Of a stretch of DNA of 64,000 nucleotides, positions 51,686 through 60,546 are shown in pieces (within the stretch, counting starts at the first letter, position 1; each line of letters opens with the position of its first letter). This stretch comes from JANQIO01 sp965601975 (GTDB lineage Bacteria > Pseudomonadota > Gammaproteobacteria > Pseudomonadales > Halieaceae): positions 2,170,001 through 2,234,000 of the forward strand of contig OZ271856.1 of NCBI GenBank assembly GCA_965601975.1, given 5' to 3'. Below the pieces are notes generated by a model. It was given only the letters and a program-made list of their open reading frames with translations, was not told the DNA's origin and made no database searches. Both the position numbers and the translations under genes were made by a program.

Positions 51686-53415
51686 TACGCTGCGCTGCGA
51701 ACCGCGTCGCGCAGCTGCTCGGCATTGGCGTGGGGCAGGGGCAGGTAGGTGATTGCGAGGCTGTGCGCCAGGACTTCTGCGTGTCGGCCTGGCCTGGGGG
51801 AGGTATCGATCACCATGCCGCTGGCGCCGGTGGCCCGGAACAGTGCCGCTGCCGATTCCAGGTCCTCGGCGGCCAGTTCGCGGCCGCGGCCGCCGTCGCG
51901 GGCGATATTGCCGCGCCCGTCCGTAAGGAACACGAAGTTCGGGGTGCTGCCGCGGCGTTTCAGGTTGTCAGCCATGGCGGCAGCGATTTCCACCGCAGAT
52001 GCCAGCGGCGTTCCCCCGCCGCCGGGCAGCGCCGCCAGGTTGCGCTTGGCCCTGACGAGGGACCGGGTAGGCGGCAGCAGGACCTCTGCTTCTTCGCCAC
52101 GGAAGGCGACCAGGGCCACCTGGTCACGGCGGATATAACAGTCTGCCAGCAGCAGTTCGACGGCGCCCTTGGCCTCGGCGAGCCGATTGAGGGCAGCGGA
52201 GCCCGAGGCATCCACCACGAATACGGTCGTGCTTTCCGAGCGCTCGCGAAATCTCACGACACGAAAATCGTCAGGATGAATGCTCATGCCTTCGCGTGAG
52301 TTTTCCCCCTGCCGGCGCAGTGGCTGCCAGGGCGCCGCGGCACGCAGCGTGGCCACCGGGCTGAGACGGGCGCCGCTGCGAGGGTCTCCCGCGATGGTGC
52401 CCATCGGGCGTCCCCGGGTTTTCGATCTGCGGCTTTCCCCGGACTTGCCGGCGTGCTGGGCGTTCTTGTTGACGCCGCCCGTGGCCAGTTTGCTCAGCAG
52501 GTCCGCGGGCAGGGCCGCCATGGCCGCCTCGATCAAGCGGTCCTGCATGGCTTCGGTCTGCTGCTGCGATTCGCTCTCGCTGTTGTCGCCTTCTTCCGGT
52601 GGCGGCGGGGGCTGGTCTTCTGCCGCTGACTCTTCCTCCGGCATCGGCAGCCGGGTGGCTCGCGGCAGCAATACCAGGCGGGTGGCGGTTTCCAGGTCCG
52701 TGTCTTCCACGGTGTCTCGCCCCGACAACGCCGCCGACGCCCGCGCGGCATTGACCGCAAACAGCGATGCCCGCGGCGAATCCACACCCAGCGCAAGCGC
52801 CGCCAGGCACAGGTGTTCGATGGATTCCGGAGAGCAGTGCACAGCAGGCAGGCGTTGCTGCGCCGTGGATACCTCATCACTCTGCAGGTGGCTGTCGATC
52901 AGGTCGCGAATACCGACGTAATGCAGGTCGAGGTGAAAGGCCAGGCGCTCTGCGAGGGCGGGGTCTACCTGTTCCTCTTCATCGACGCCCTCATCCAGGG
53001 CCACCAGGCCAATGCGCGCCGAACGGATTTCGCTGACACCCTCACGCTCAACCGTGATCGAGCCGCGGTCAAGGGCCTGGCAGAGGTGCGAGATGATATT
53101 GCGCTGGGCCCGTTCCGCCATGGCCAGGATCGCGAGGCCGCCGTCGCATTCCGCCAGCAATCCGCGCTGGGACACCGCCGAGCCCTGTTTCAGGGTGGCG
53201 GCGAGATCGAGGCCGCCCAACAGGCGGTCTTCGCTGACCGACTGCGGAATTTTGCGCCAGTTGCCCGGCGCCTGTGCCCTCGCTACTTCAATCCAGCTAT
53301 CGCGCACCGGGCCGGGCCGGGCCCGCAGCCACACACCGCCGAGGCCCGCTGCATCCACCGCCAGCAGCGCCGCCGCCAGCGATGCATCAGTCCACAGCGA
53401 CTCGCCTGCACTCAT
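51685..53415 (-). CDS. bchD: Magnesium chelatase subunit D
   Basis: The 576-residue protein has a degenerate AAA+ domain in the N-terminal half, an acidic proline-rich linker (EDQPPPPPEEGDNSESESQQ, around residue 270-290) and a C-terminal von Willebrand A domain with the MIDAS motif VVDASGSAALNR. It forms a complex with BchI that drives the H subunit. The ATG overlaps the bchI stop (TGATG). Confidence 0.95.
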   Translation of the reverse strand: MSAGESLWTDASLAAALLAVDAAGLGGVWLRARPGPVRDSWIEVARAQAPGNWRKIPQSVSEDRLLGGLDLAATLKQGSAVSQRGLLAECDGGLAILAMAERAQRNIISHLCQALDRGSITVEREGVSEIRSARIGLVALDEGVDEEEQVDPALAERLAFHLDLHYVGIRDLIDSHLQSDEVSTAQQRLPAVHCSPESIEHLCLAALALGVDSPRASLFAVNAARASAALSGRDTVEDTDLETATRLVLLPRATRLPMPEEESAAEDQPPPPPEEGDNSESESQQQTEAMQDRLIEAAMAALPADLLSKLATGGVNKNAQHAGKSGESRRSKTRGRPMGTIAGDPRSGARLSPVATLRAAAPWQPLRRQGENSREGMSIHPDDFRVVRFRERSESTTVFVVDASGSAALNRLAEAKGAVELLLADCYIRRDQVALVAFRGEEAEVLLPPTRSLVRAKRNLAALPGGGGTPLASAVEIAAAMADNLKRRGSTPNFVFLTDGRGNIARDGGRGRELAAEDLESAAALFRATGASGMVIDTSPRPGRHAEVLAHSLAITYLPLPHANAEQLRDAVRSAA

Positions 53416-54440
53416 CAGCTGTCGAAGATCTCGGACAGCGCCCGATCGATGCGCGCGCCGGATCCGGATTCATCCAGGGGGTCGCGCCGCAGGCGGTGGC
53501 GCAGCACGGACGGTGCGATCTGGCGAAGGTCTTTCATGTCGACGGTATCGTGACCGGCCAGGCTGGCCAGGGCGCGTGAGGCCCGCACCAGGGTAAGCTC
53601 GCCGCGCAATCCGTCGGTACCCAGGTGCATGCACAGCTCCGCGGCACGCTCCAGCACTTCGGCGGGCACATCGACCTCGGGCAGGCGGGCGCGCGCCGCT
53701 TCCACCTTGCGGCGCACGGCGCCGTCCTTGCGCTTCCATTTCTTCACAAAGGCGTCGCGATCTCGCTCGAATTCGTCGCGCAGCTGCACGATGCGAACCC
53801 GGGTCTTGATGTCGGTCGGAGTGCGGACGTCCACGGACATGCCGAACCGATCCAGCAACTGGGGCCGGAGTTCTCCCTCCTCAGGGTTGCCGCTGCCCAC
53901 CAGCACAAAGCGCGCGGGGTGACGGATACTCAGGCCCTCGCGCTCCACAACGTTTTCACCGGAGGCGGCGACGTCGAGCAGGGCGTCCACGATATGGTCT
54001 TCCAGCAGGTTGACCTCGTCGATATACAGGAAGCCGCGGTGCGCGCGAGCGAGCAACCCGGGTTCAAACGCCTTTTCCCCGAGTCTCAGTGCTTTTTCCA
54101 GGTCGAGTGTGCCGATGACGCGGTCCTCGGTGGCGCCCAGGGGCAGGTCGACCACGGGCATGGCCTGCTGCCGTGTCTTGAGTTCGCCACAGTCCCCGCC
54201 GGAGCACTGGCCGCAGAGGCCTGGCTTGGGTGCGTCCGGGTCGCAGTTGTAGGGACACCCGGCCACCATGGGCACCTTGGGCATCAGCGCAGCCAGCGCC
54301 CGAATGGCGGTGGACTTGCCGGTGCCGCGATCCCCGAAGACCAGTACTCCGCCCACATCCTGGTCCACGGCCGCGATCAGCAGAGCGGTCTTCATCTCGT
54401 CCTGTGAGACGATGGCGGAGAAGGGGTAGGCGAGAGCCAT
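53415..54440 (-). CDS. bchI: Magnesium chelatase subunit I
   Basis: The 341-residue AAA+ ATPase has Walker A GDRGTGKST at residues 36-44 and Walker B FLYIDEVNLLEDH near 140. Insert PYNCDPDAPKPGLCGQCSGG is typical of BchI. ATG 54440 is supported by AAGGA and the usual MALAYPFSAIVSQ start; longer versions have no site. It heads bchIDO. Confidence 0.96.
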   Translation of the reverse strand: MALAYPFSAIVSQDEMKTALLIAAVDQDVGGVLVFGDRGTGKSTAIRALAALMPKVPMVAGCPYNCDPDAPKPGLCGQCSGGDCGELKTRQQAMPVVDLPLGATEDRVIGTLDLEKALRLGEKAFEPGLLARAHRGFLYIDEVNLLEDHIVDALLDVAASGENVVEREGLSIRHPARFVLVGSGNPEEGELRPQLLDRFGMSVDVRTPTDIKTRVRIVQLRDEFERDRDAFVKKWKRKDGAVRRKVEAARARLPEVDVPAEVLERAAELCMHLGTDGLRGELTLVRASRALASLAGHDTVDMKDLRQIAPSVLRHRLRRDPLDESGSGARIDRALSEIFDS

Positions 54441-54521
54441 GGCTGTTTCCTTATTGACGCTGGCGCGGCGGCCTGCCGCTCCGTGACTTCCGTTGATGCC
54501 CATCTTTTACCCGCTGCGCTG

Positions 54522-54552
54522 CGTAAACACAAGCTGACACTCTCGGAGTACA
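54522..54552. promoter_or_regulatory. Weak PpsR-like sites upstream of bchI
   Basis: In the 172-bp gap between bchI and the divergent hydrolase two overlapping near-matches occur: CGT-N12-ACA (54522-54539) and TGA-N12-ACA (54535-54552), each with one mismatch. There is no 8-bp spaced pair and no good promoter with them. The rest of the gap shows no clear element. Confidence 0.25.
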
Positions 54553-54612
54553 GATTTTGAAGCCTCGTCGCACGCCTCTGCTAACATGCAGTCATTGGGA
54601 GCAGGGGATTCT

Positions 54613-55509
54613 ATGACTTCACGTTCGACGCTGGCGGATGCGCTGGATGCGCCTCGCCAGACTATGGAAACCGGCAGCGGCGGGCGCGTCAGCTACTACG
54701 CTGACACACGCCAGGGCGGCACGCCGCTGCTATTGCTGCACAGCATCAATGCCGCGCCCAGCGCGCTGGAAGTACAGCCCCTGTTTGACCACTATCGCAA
54801 GGAGCGTCCGGTGTATGCGCTTGAATTGCCCGGCTTCGGCTTTTCCGAGCGCGAGGATGTGGATTATTCGCCCACCCTCTACGCGGACACCCTGTCGGAA
54901 TTCATGGGCAAGGTATTCACGGGTCCTGCGGATGTCATTGCCCTGTCGACGACCTCGGAGTTCCTCGCGCGCGCCGCGCTGACATCAGCCGCACGCTTCC
55001 GCAGCCTGGTGCTGATATCGCCGACTGGCATGGGTAGTCGGGAACCGCCGTCGGGGGAAGCCAGCGACCGGCTTCGCAAGCTGTTTTCGATCCCGGTGCT
55101 GAGTCAGGGGCTGTATCGAGCGCTTACCACCCGTGCGAGTATCCGTTACTTTCTCAACCTGTCGTTCGAAGACCGGCCCCCGGTGGAGCTGGTCGACTAC
55201 GCCTGTGCCACGGCCCGGCAGCCCGGCGCCGCTTACGCGCCATTCTGTTTCCTGTCCATGCGCCTGTTTACCCCCGGTGCCTGTGAAAAGCTCTATCAAC
55301 CGCTGAAGGTGCCGACGCTGGTGCTCTACGACAAGGATCCCAACATCAATTTCGACAGGCTGCCGTCCCTGCTAGACGCCAATGAACAGGTCCAGGCAAA
55401 ACGCATTGCACCCACCCGGGGCCTGCCTCACTGGGAAGAGTTCGACGCGACCGTGAGCGCCATCGACGAGTTCTGGAGCCGCGTGGCCGGGGGAGGGCAG
55501 GCGGCGTGA
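54613..55509 (+). CDS. Alpha/beta hydrolase with atypical nucleophile elbow
   Basis: The 298-residue protein has the alpha/beta-hydrolase fold pattern: LLLLHSINAAPSA (oxyanion region), YALELPGFGFSE, then ALSTTSEFLAR where GxSxG is expected. The serine is kept but both glycines are replaced. A possible acid (LYDKDPN) and histidine (GLPHWEEF) follow. It is divergent from bchIDO and its ATG at 54613 has AGGGG upstream. The substrate is unknown; proximity suggests a link to the photosynthesis cluster but this is not shown. The next gene starts inside its stop (GTGA). Confidence 0.78.
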   Translation: MTSRSTLADALDAPRQTMETGSGGRVSYYADTRQGGTPLLLLHSINAAPSALEVQPLFDHYRKERPVYALELPGFGFSEREDVDYSPTLYADTLSEFMGKVFTGPADVIALSTTSEFLARAALTSAARFRSLVLISPTGMGSREPPSGEASDRLRKLFSIPVLSQGLYRALTTRASIRYFLNLSFEDRPPVELVDYACATARQPGAAYAPFCFLSMRLFTPGACEKLYQPLKVPTLVLYDKDPNINFDRLPSLLDANEQVQAKRIAPTRGLPHWEEFDATVSAIDEFWSRVAGGGQAA

Positions 55510-56834
55510 GCCTGGCGAAGACCGCGCAGGATTTTCACGCGCTCGCCAGCGAGGAGCGCATCATGCTCAGCAGCGAGTGGCATGCGCGCCCGGGATTGCG
55601 ACAACCGGCACCCATGCGCTGCAGCCACGTGGTTTCACTTCGTGCTGAAACCACGGTGGAGGAGTCCCGCGAGGAGTTCGCCGCCTTTTGCGGAAAGCAT
55701 GCCGTGAGTCCCCCGGCCGACGGCAGCCGCCAGCACTCGGTGACAATCGGCAGCTGCCAGGTCAAGTGGGAGGGGCACACCGAAGCAGTCAGTCACACGG
55801 TGATGGTGCCCGGCAACGGCCAGCCGCCCTTCAGTGAAACCGCGCTGGATTTCCTGGACCGCGAGAAGCGCGATGCGCTGCTCGACAGTATGTTCATCGG
55901 CGTCAGTATCGAGGTGCTCCAGCCCCAATCCCAGGAGGACAGCCACGGCCATGCCCTGGCCAAATCCCTGCTGGGTGCCGACAATCTTTATGGTGGCCTG
56001 ATGTCTGCGCAGCACGCCGCAGTCTGGTCATCCTTCAGGCTCGATGCAGACGGTTTCCAGCGGCTCGTGGTGGTGGACCTGGGTATTCCCGAGGGCCGCC
56101 TGTCGCGTCTGCTGCAGCGCCTGCTGGAAATCGAGACCTATCGACTGTTGGCGATCATGGCGCTTCCCCGTGCCCGTGAGGCCATGTCCGCGCTGGGCAG
56201 CCTCGAACCCGAATTGAATGCCGTCATGGTGGGCCTGGAGAAAGACCGCAGCGAGGAGGCACAGGAAGAGGCGCTCCGGAAGATCACCGGCATCGCCGCG
56301 AGCGTGGAACAGATCGCCACCACCCACGCCTACCGGTTTGCCGCGGCTCGCGCTTACTCCAGTATCGTCGAGCGCCGCGCCGCAGATGTCGAGGAAGATA
56401 AACTCGACGGCCACCTGCGCTACACCAATTTTCTGCTGCGCTCCCTGCAGCCTGCAATGCGTACCTGTGACGCCACCGAGCGTCGCGCCAATGAGTTGGC
56501 GGAGCGGGTGGCGCGGGCCGCGAACCTGTTGAATACCATGGTCGACATGGTGCAGAAAAAGCAGAACCAGGAACTGCTGCACTCCATGGCCGAGCGCGCC
56601 CGGCTGCAGCTCCGGCTGCAGCAGGCGGTGGAGGGCTTCTCCATCTTCGCCATCAGCTACTACGCGGTGGGCCTGCTCGGCTATGGGCTGAAAGCCCTGA
56701 AGGTCTCGGGTGTCCCCGTCGATCCCACCCTCGCCACAGGAATCGCGGCGCCGATCGTGTTCGCCACCGTGTGGATCCTCGTACGTTCCGTACGCCGCAA
56801 GCTGTCCACCCGGGAACAGAAGAACCCGAAATAG
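55506..56834 (+). CDS. DUF3422 family membrane-anchored protein
   Basis: The 442-residue protein begins with a globular domain containing SSEWHARPGLRQPAPMRCSHVV, typical of DUF3422 proteins, then a helical coiled region (about residues 220-370) and two C-terminal membrane helices (about 376-400 and 410-428). The function of the family is unknown. GTG at 55506 overlaps the hydrolase stop by four bases, so the two are one operon. A hairpin with a GAAA loop (56867-56882) lies behind it. Confidence 0.85.
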   Translation: MSLAKTAQDFHALASEERIMLSSEWHARPGLRQPAPMRCSHVVSLRAETTVEESREEFAAFCGKHAVSPPADGSRQHSVTIGSCQVKWEGHTEAVSHTVMVPGNGQPPFSETALDFLDREKRDALLDSMFIGVSIEVLQPQSQEDSHGHALAKSLLGADNLYGGLMSAQHAAVWSSFRLDADGFQRLVVVDLGIPEGRLSRLLQRLLEIETYRLLAIMALPRAREAMSALGSLEPELNAVMVGLEKDRSEEAQEEALRKITGIAASVEQIATTHAYRFAAARAYSSIVERRAADVEEDKLDGHLRYTNFLLRSLQPAMRTCDATERRANELAERVARAANLLNTMVDMVQKKQNQELLHSMAERARLQLRLQQAVEGFSIFAISYYAVGLLGYGLKALKVSGVPVDPTLATGIAAPIVFATVWILVRSVRRKLSTREQKNPK

Positions 56835-56866
56835 CGCTTCTCCTCCGAGCCCCCCAGGAAGATACT

Positions 56867-56882
56867 GGTATTGAAAAATACC
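56867..56882 (+). terminator. Possible hairpin after the DUF3422 gene
   Basis: GGTATT (56867-56872), a GAAA tetraloop and AATACC (56877-56882) form a stable small hairpin 32 bp after the stop. There is no T-run, so it may be a weak terminator or mRNA end protector. The remaining part of the 132-bp gap shows no other clear signal. Confidence 0.35.
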
Positions 56883-56966
56883 GGGAACTAGTTGTGTTGG
56901 CGCCGCTCTAACGCCGCAACTTTTTCGGAAGACCCAGACAACAACGCAATCCGCGGGGTAGGAAAA

Positions 56967-58502
56967 ATGGAAGTATCAGAGATTCACGCTCTGGCTGTGG
57001 CCATTGTCGAGTACATGGTGCTGATCTTCACGTTTCTGCTGGGGCTGGCCGTTCTGTCAGTCATCGTCATGTACATCGTCGACAGGACCCAGACTGCACA
57101 GACCATCCGGCGCAACTACCCGGTGGTGGGGCGTTTCCGCTATCTGTTCGAGCACCTGGGTGAGTTCTTCCGCCAGTACTTTTTTGCCATGGACCGGGAA
57201 GAGCTTCCCTTCAACCGCGCAGAGCGCTCCTGGGTGTATCGCGCCGCCAAGCAGGTGGACACCACGATCGCCTTCGGGTCGACGCGGCCGCTGGACCACG
57301 AGGGGGACGTGATCTTCCTCAACAGTCCGTTTCCCACCCTGGATGAAGATGGGGTCGATCCGAAGCCGGTCACGATCGGTGAGGGCAGCTGCACAAGCCC
57401 CTACACGACAGCATCGATACTCAATATTTCCGGCATGAGCTACGGCGCCATTTCCAGGCCCGCGGTGCTGGCGCTGTCCCACGGGGCCCGCGAGGCGGGC
57501 ATCTGGATGAACACGGGCGAGGGCGGACTGTCTCCCTTTCATCTCGAGGGCGGCGCCGACATCGTGTTCCAGATCGGCACCGCAAAGTACGGCGTGCGCA
57601 ATGAGCAGGGTGGCCTGGACGAGGACAAGCTGCGGGCGATCGCAGACCACGACCAGGTGAAGATGTTCGAGATCAAGATGAGCCAGGGCGCCAAGCCCGG
57701 CAAGGGCGGCATCCTTCCGGGTGAGAAAGTCACCGAGGAGATTTCGCGTATTCGCGGCATCGGTGTGGGGGAGGATTCCATCAGCCCGAACGGCCATCGG
57801 GACATCCGCTGTGTGGCCGACCTGCTGGACATGATCGACCGCGTCCGCACCGTCACCGGGAAGCCTGTCGGCTTCAAGACTGTGGTCGGCCAGCTGTCCT
57901 TCTTCCACGACCTGTTCAAGGAGATTCACGCCCGCGGCCTCGACGCGGCGCCGGACTTCATCACCATCGACAGTGCCGACGGCGGCACCGGCGCCGCCCC
58001 CCAGGCCCTGATCGACTATGTCGGTATGCCCCTGCGGGAGAGCCTGCCGATGGTGATCGACCTGCTGCACGAGTACGGCCTGCGCGATCGCATCAAGATC
58101 ATCGCCTCGGGCAAGCTGATCAATCCGGGGAAGGTGGCCTGGGCGCTGGCGGTGGGGGCTGATTTCTGTACCTCGGCGCGGGGCTTCATGTTTGCGCTCG
58201 GCTGCATCCAGGCCTTGCAGTGCAACAAGAACACCTGCCCAACGGGGATTACCACCCATAACAGGGACCTGCAGAAAGGCCTGGTGCCTGCGGACAAGAG
58301 CAAGCGGGTGGCCGCCTACGCGAAGAAGGTGACCTACGGCGTGGGACTGATCGCACACTCCTGCGGCGTCACCGAGCCGCGCGGCCTGCAGCGCCACCAC
58401 ATGCGGGTGATCGAGAGCAGTGATAAATCCCACGCCGTGAGCGAACTCGATCCCATACCGGACGTGCGCGACGAATATCGCCCGGGCGCTGTCCAGCGGT
58501 AA
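56967..58502 (+). CDS. FMN-binding glutamate synthase family protein (GltB-like central domain)
   Basis: The 511-residue protein has an N-terminal membrane helix (about residues 10-36) followed by the FMN and Fe-S domain of glutamate synthase: SGMSYGAISRPAVLALSHGAREAG, MSQGAKPGKGGILPGEKV, IDSADGGTGAAPQ and the cysteine-rich FALGCIQALQCNKNTCPTG. The glutaminase and C-terminal structural domains of GltB are missing, so it is one of the stand-alone membrane-anchored members whose substrate is unknown. ATG 56967 follows GGGTAGGAAAA. DoxX and antiporter genes follow closely. Confidence 0.88.
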   Translation: MEVSEIHALAVAIVEYMVLIFTFLLGLAVLSVIVMYIVDRTQTAQTIRRNYPVVGRFRYLFEHLGEFFRQYFFAMDREELPFNRAERSWVYRAAKQVDTTIAFGSTRPLDHEGDVIFLNSPFPTLDEDGVDPKPVTIGEGSCTSPYTTASILNISGMSYGAISRPAVLALSHGAREAGIWMNTGEGGLSPFHLEGGADIVFQIGTAKYGVRNEQGGLDEDKLRAIADHDQVKMFEIKMSQGAKPGKGGILPGEKVTEEISRIRGIGVGEDSISPNGHRDIRCVADLLDMIDRVRTVTGKPVGFKTVVGQLSFFHDLFKEIHARGLDAAPDFITIDSADGGTGAAPQALIDYVGMPLRESLPMVIDLLHEYGLRDRIKIIASGKLINPGKVAWALAVGADFCTSARGFMFALGCIQALQCNKNTCPTGITTHNRDLQKGLVPADKSKRVAAYAKKVTYGVGLIAHSCGVTEPRGLQRHHMRVIESSDKSHAVSELDPIPDVRDEYRPGAVQR

Positions 58503-58535
58503 ACAGAATCCAAGCAAACTAAACAGGAAAACCCC

Positions 58536-59156
58536 ATGAATACCCTGATTTCAAAATTGTACGGCCTGCTGGAGTCGACGCGTATTGCCGACTTCCTTGG
58601 CCCGCTTGCCCTGCGCCTGTACCTGGTGCCCGTGTTCTGGATGGCGGGAACCAGCAAGTGGGGCGAAGGCGGTGAGAATTTCAGCGGGACTGCGGAGTGG
58701 TTTGGCAATCCCGATTGGGGTCTCGGTTTGCCGTTCCCGGTGTTGCTGGCGTTCCTCGCAACCTGGACTGAGATTCTCGGAGCCATATCCCTGCTGCTGG
58801 GTGTCGCCCTGCGCTGGTTCGCGGTGCCGCTGATGTTCACCATGATCGTCGCCGCAGGGGCGGTGCACCTGGAAAACGGTTGGCAGGCGATCGCAGATCC
58901 GAAAGCCCCCTTCGCCAACGAGCGGGTCGAAGCATCGGCGGAAAAGCTCAGCCGCGCCCGCGGTATCCTGAAAGAACACAGCAACTACGACTGGATCACC
59001 TCCAGCGGCAGCATCGTGATTCTTAACAATGGCATCGAGTTCGCCGTTACCTATTTCGTCATGCTGCTGGCCCTGTTCTTCACCGGCGCCGGCCGTTTCG
59101 TCAGCCTGGACTACTGGATAGGCCGCAAGATCCTGCCCCAGCAGCACGGTAGCTGA
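58536..59156 (+). CDS. DoxX family membrane protein
   Basis: The 206-residue protein has four membrane helices with the family pattern LALRLYLVPVFWMAGTSKW in the first and LAFLATWTEILGAISLLLGVALR in the second. A polar loop of about 50 residues precedes the last helix, longer than in the smallest DoxX proteins. Members work in membrane redox or metal and sulfur metabolism; no specific role is indicated here. It is 33 bp after the FMN protein and 3 bp before the antiporter. Confidence 0.8.
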   Translation: MNTLISKLYGLLESTRIADFLGPLALRLYLVPVFWMAGTSKWGEGGENFSGTAEWFGNPDWGLGLPFPVLLAFLATWTEILGAISLLLGVALRWFAVPLMFTMIVAAGAVHLENGWQAIADPKAPFANERVEASAEKLSRARGILKEHSNYDWITSSGSIVILNNGIEFAVTYFVMLLALFFTGAGRFVSLDYWIGRKILPQQHGS

Positions 59157-59159
59157 TCG

Positions 59160-60374
59160 ATGGTCGCCACGGTGACGGGTCAGGTCCTCGCCCTGTCGGG
59201 AATCGCCATCCTGGCCTTGCTGCTGACCCGGGTCAGCCGGCTGGAGCTGACGCTGTCCTGTGTGCTGTGCGGTTTCCTGGCGGGGCAGGGCATTGCCTGG
59301 CTGGACTTTGACACGGGTATTCGCGCCCACAACCTGGAGGAGATCGTCTTCTACGTGATTCTCCCGGTACTGATCTTTGAGGCGTCCTGGCATATCAAGC
59401 CGACCCTGCTCAGGCGCTGGCTGCTGCCGGTGCTGTTGCTGGCAACGGTTGGCGTCATCGTTAGCTGCGCGGTGACCGCGGTGCTGGTCTATTTCGGCAT
59501 CGGTCATCCCGCAGGCTTCCCCTGGGCCGCAGCGCTGATTACCGGCGCGATTCTCGCGGCGACCGATCCTGTCTCCGTGATCAACCAGCTGACTACCCTC
59601 AAGGCCCCGGAAGACCTGAAGACGCTGTTCGAGGGAGAGAGCCTGTTCAACGACGCCACCGCGGTGGTGCTGTTTGGCGTGTTCCTGTCACTGGCCATGG
59701 GTTCTGACCAGGCGGCGCCCGGGGCGCTCCTGGGCCACTTCAGCGTGGTATTTCTCGGCGGGATTGTCGCAGGTGTGGTGATGGGCATGCTCAGCGCGAT
59801 CGTGGTCCTGATGTTGAAGAGTCCACCTGCCACGGCGTTTGTGCAGCTGTTTACGGCATTCGGCAGCTTCTACGTGGCGGAGCACCTGTTGCATGTGTCG
59901 GGCATCATGGCGGTCATGTTCGCGGCGCTGGTGCTGCGCAGCGCCCTGACGGAGGTCGAGGAGCAGGTGGCGCCCGGCACACTGTTTACCTGGGAATGGC
60001 TGGGCCAGGTGTTCACATCGCTATTGTTCGTGCTCATGGGACTGGTCATCACGCTCGGCATGTTCCGGGACATGTGGCTGGCCATGCTCATCGCCATCGT
60101 GGCAGCGCTGGCGGCAAGGGCCTGTGCGGTGGTGGTCTGCGGGCTGTTGTCGCGGCCGTTTATCAGTCGCATCAGCTGGGGCTGGCAGCTGTTGCTGTTC
60201 TGGGGCGGGCTGCGGGGCGCCATCGCCGTAGCCCTGGTACTGGCGTTGCCTATCGAACTCGAGTACTGGTACACGGTGCAATCCATGGTGTTTGGCGTGG
60301 TGCTGTTCAGCCTGCTGGTGCAGGGCACGACCAACGGCAGGCTAATTGCCCGCTACGCCAAAGCGGTCGACTAG
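59160..60374 (+). CDS. Cation:proton antiporter, CPA1/NhaP type
   Basis: The 404-residue protein has about twelve membrane helices with the family motifs LPVLIFEASWHI, GAILAATDPVSVINQL, FEGESLFNDATAVVLFGVF and LLFWGGLRGAIAVALVLALP. The paired acidic residues in FNDATA are those used for ion exchange. It should exchange Na+ or K+ for protons across the inner membrane. The start lies 3 bp after the DoxX stop. A GC hairpin (60396-60411, CCGGGC/GCCCGG) follows without a T-run. Confidence 0.88.
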   Translation: MVATVTGQVLALSGIAILALLLTRVSRLELTLSCVLCGFLAGQGIAWLDFDTGIRAHNLEEIVFYVILPVLIFEASWHIKPTLLRRWLLPVLLLATVGVIVSCAVTAVLVYFGIGHPAGFPWAAALITGAILAATDPVSVINQLTTLKAPEDLKTLFEGESLFNDATAVVLFGVFLSLAMGSDQAAPGALLGHFSVVFLGGIVAGVVMGMLSAIVVLMLKSPPATAFVQLFTAFGSFYVAEHLLHVSGIMAVMFAALVLRSALTEVEEQVAPGTLFTWEWLGQVFTSLLFVLMGLVITLGMFRDMWLAMLIAIVAALAARACAVVVCGLLSRPFISRISWGWQLLLFWGGLRGAIAVALVLALPIELEYWYTVQSMVFGVVLFSLLVQGTTNGRLIARYAKAVD

Positions 60375-60415
60375 ACTTCCTTTAGAAAATCTTAACCGGG
60401 CTACGGCCCGGGCTA

Positions 60416-60443
60416 TTGACTTGGGATTCGGAATATCTAAACT
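60416..60443 (+). promoter_or_regulatory. Candidate promoter of the NTF2-like/TonB region
   Basis: TTGACT (60416-60421), a 16-bp spacer and TAAACT (60438-60443) form a fair sigma70-type promoter in the 172-bp gap before the NTF2-like gene. It lies immediately behind the GC hairpin that may end the antiporter transcript. Confidence 0.45.
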
Positions 60444-60546
60444 TGCTAGACACAAACAAGCCGATGTATCGCACTAAACTATAAGAGCGGTTAGCGCGGG
60501 CGCACCCCAGGGGTCCCGCAAACAGCGCTACCCAGCGAGGTCAGGC

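Noticed and set aside
54522..54552. bchI as a certain member of the PpsR-site set
   Set aside because: Only overlapping one-mismatch sites occur, with no paired spacing and no promoter match; kept only as a weak feature.
57057..58517. 486-codon open frame antisense to the FMN glutamate synthase-like gene
   Set aside because: Composition shadow of a gene with clear glutamate synthase motifs on the other strand.
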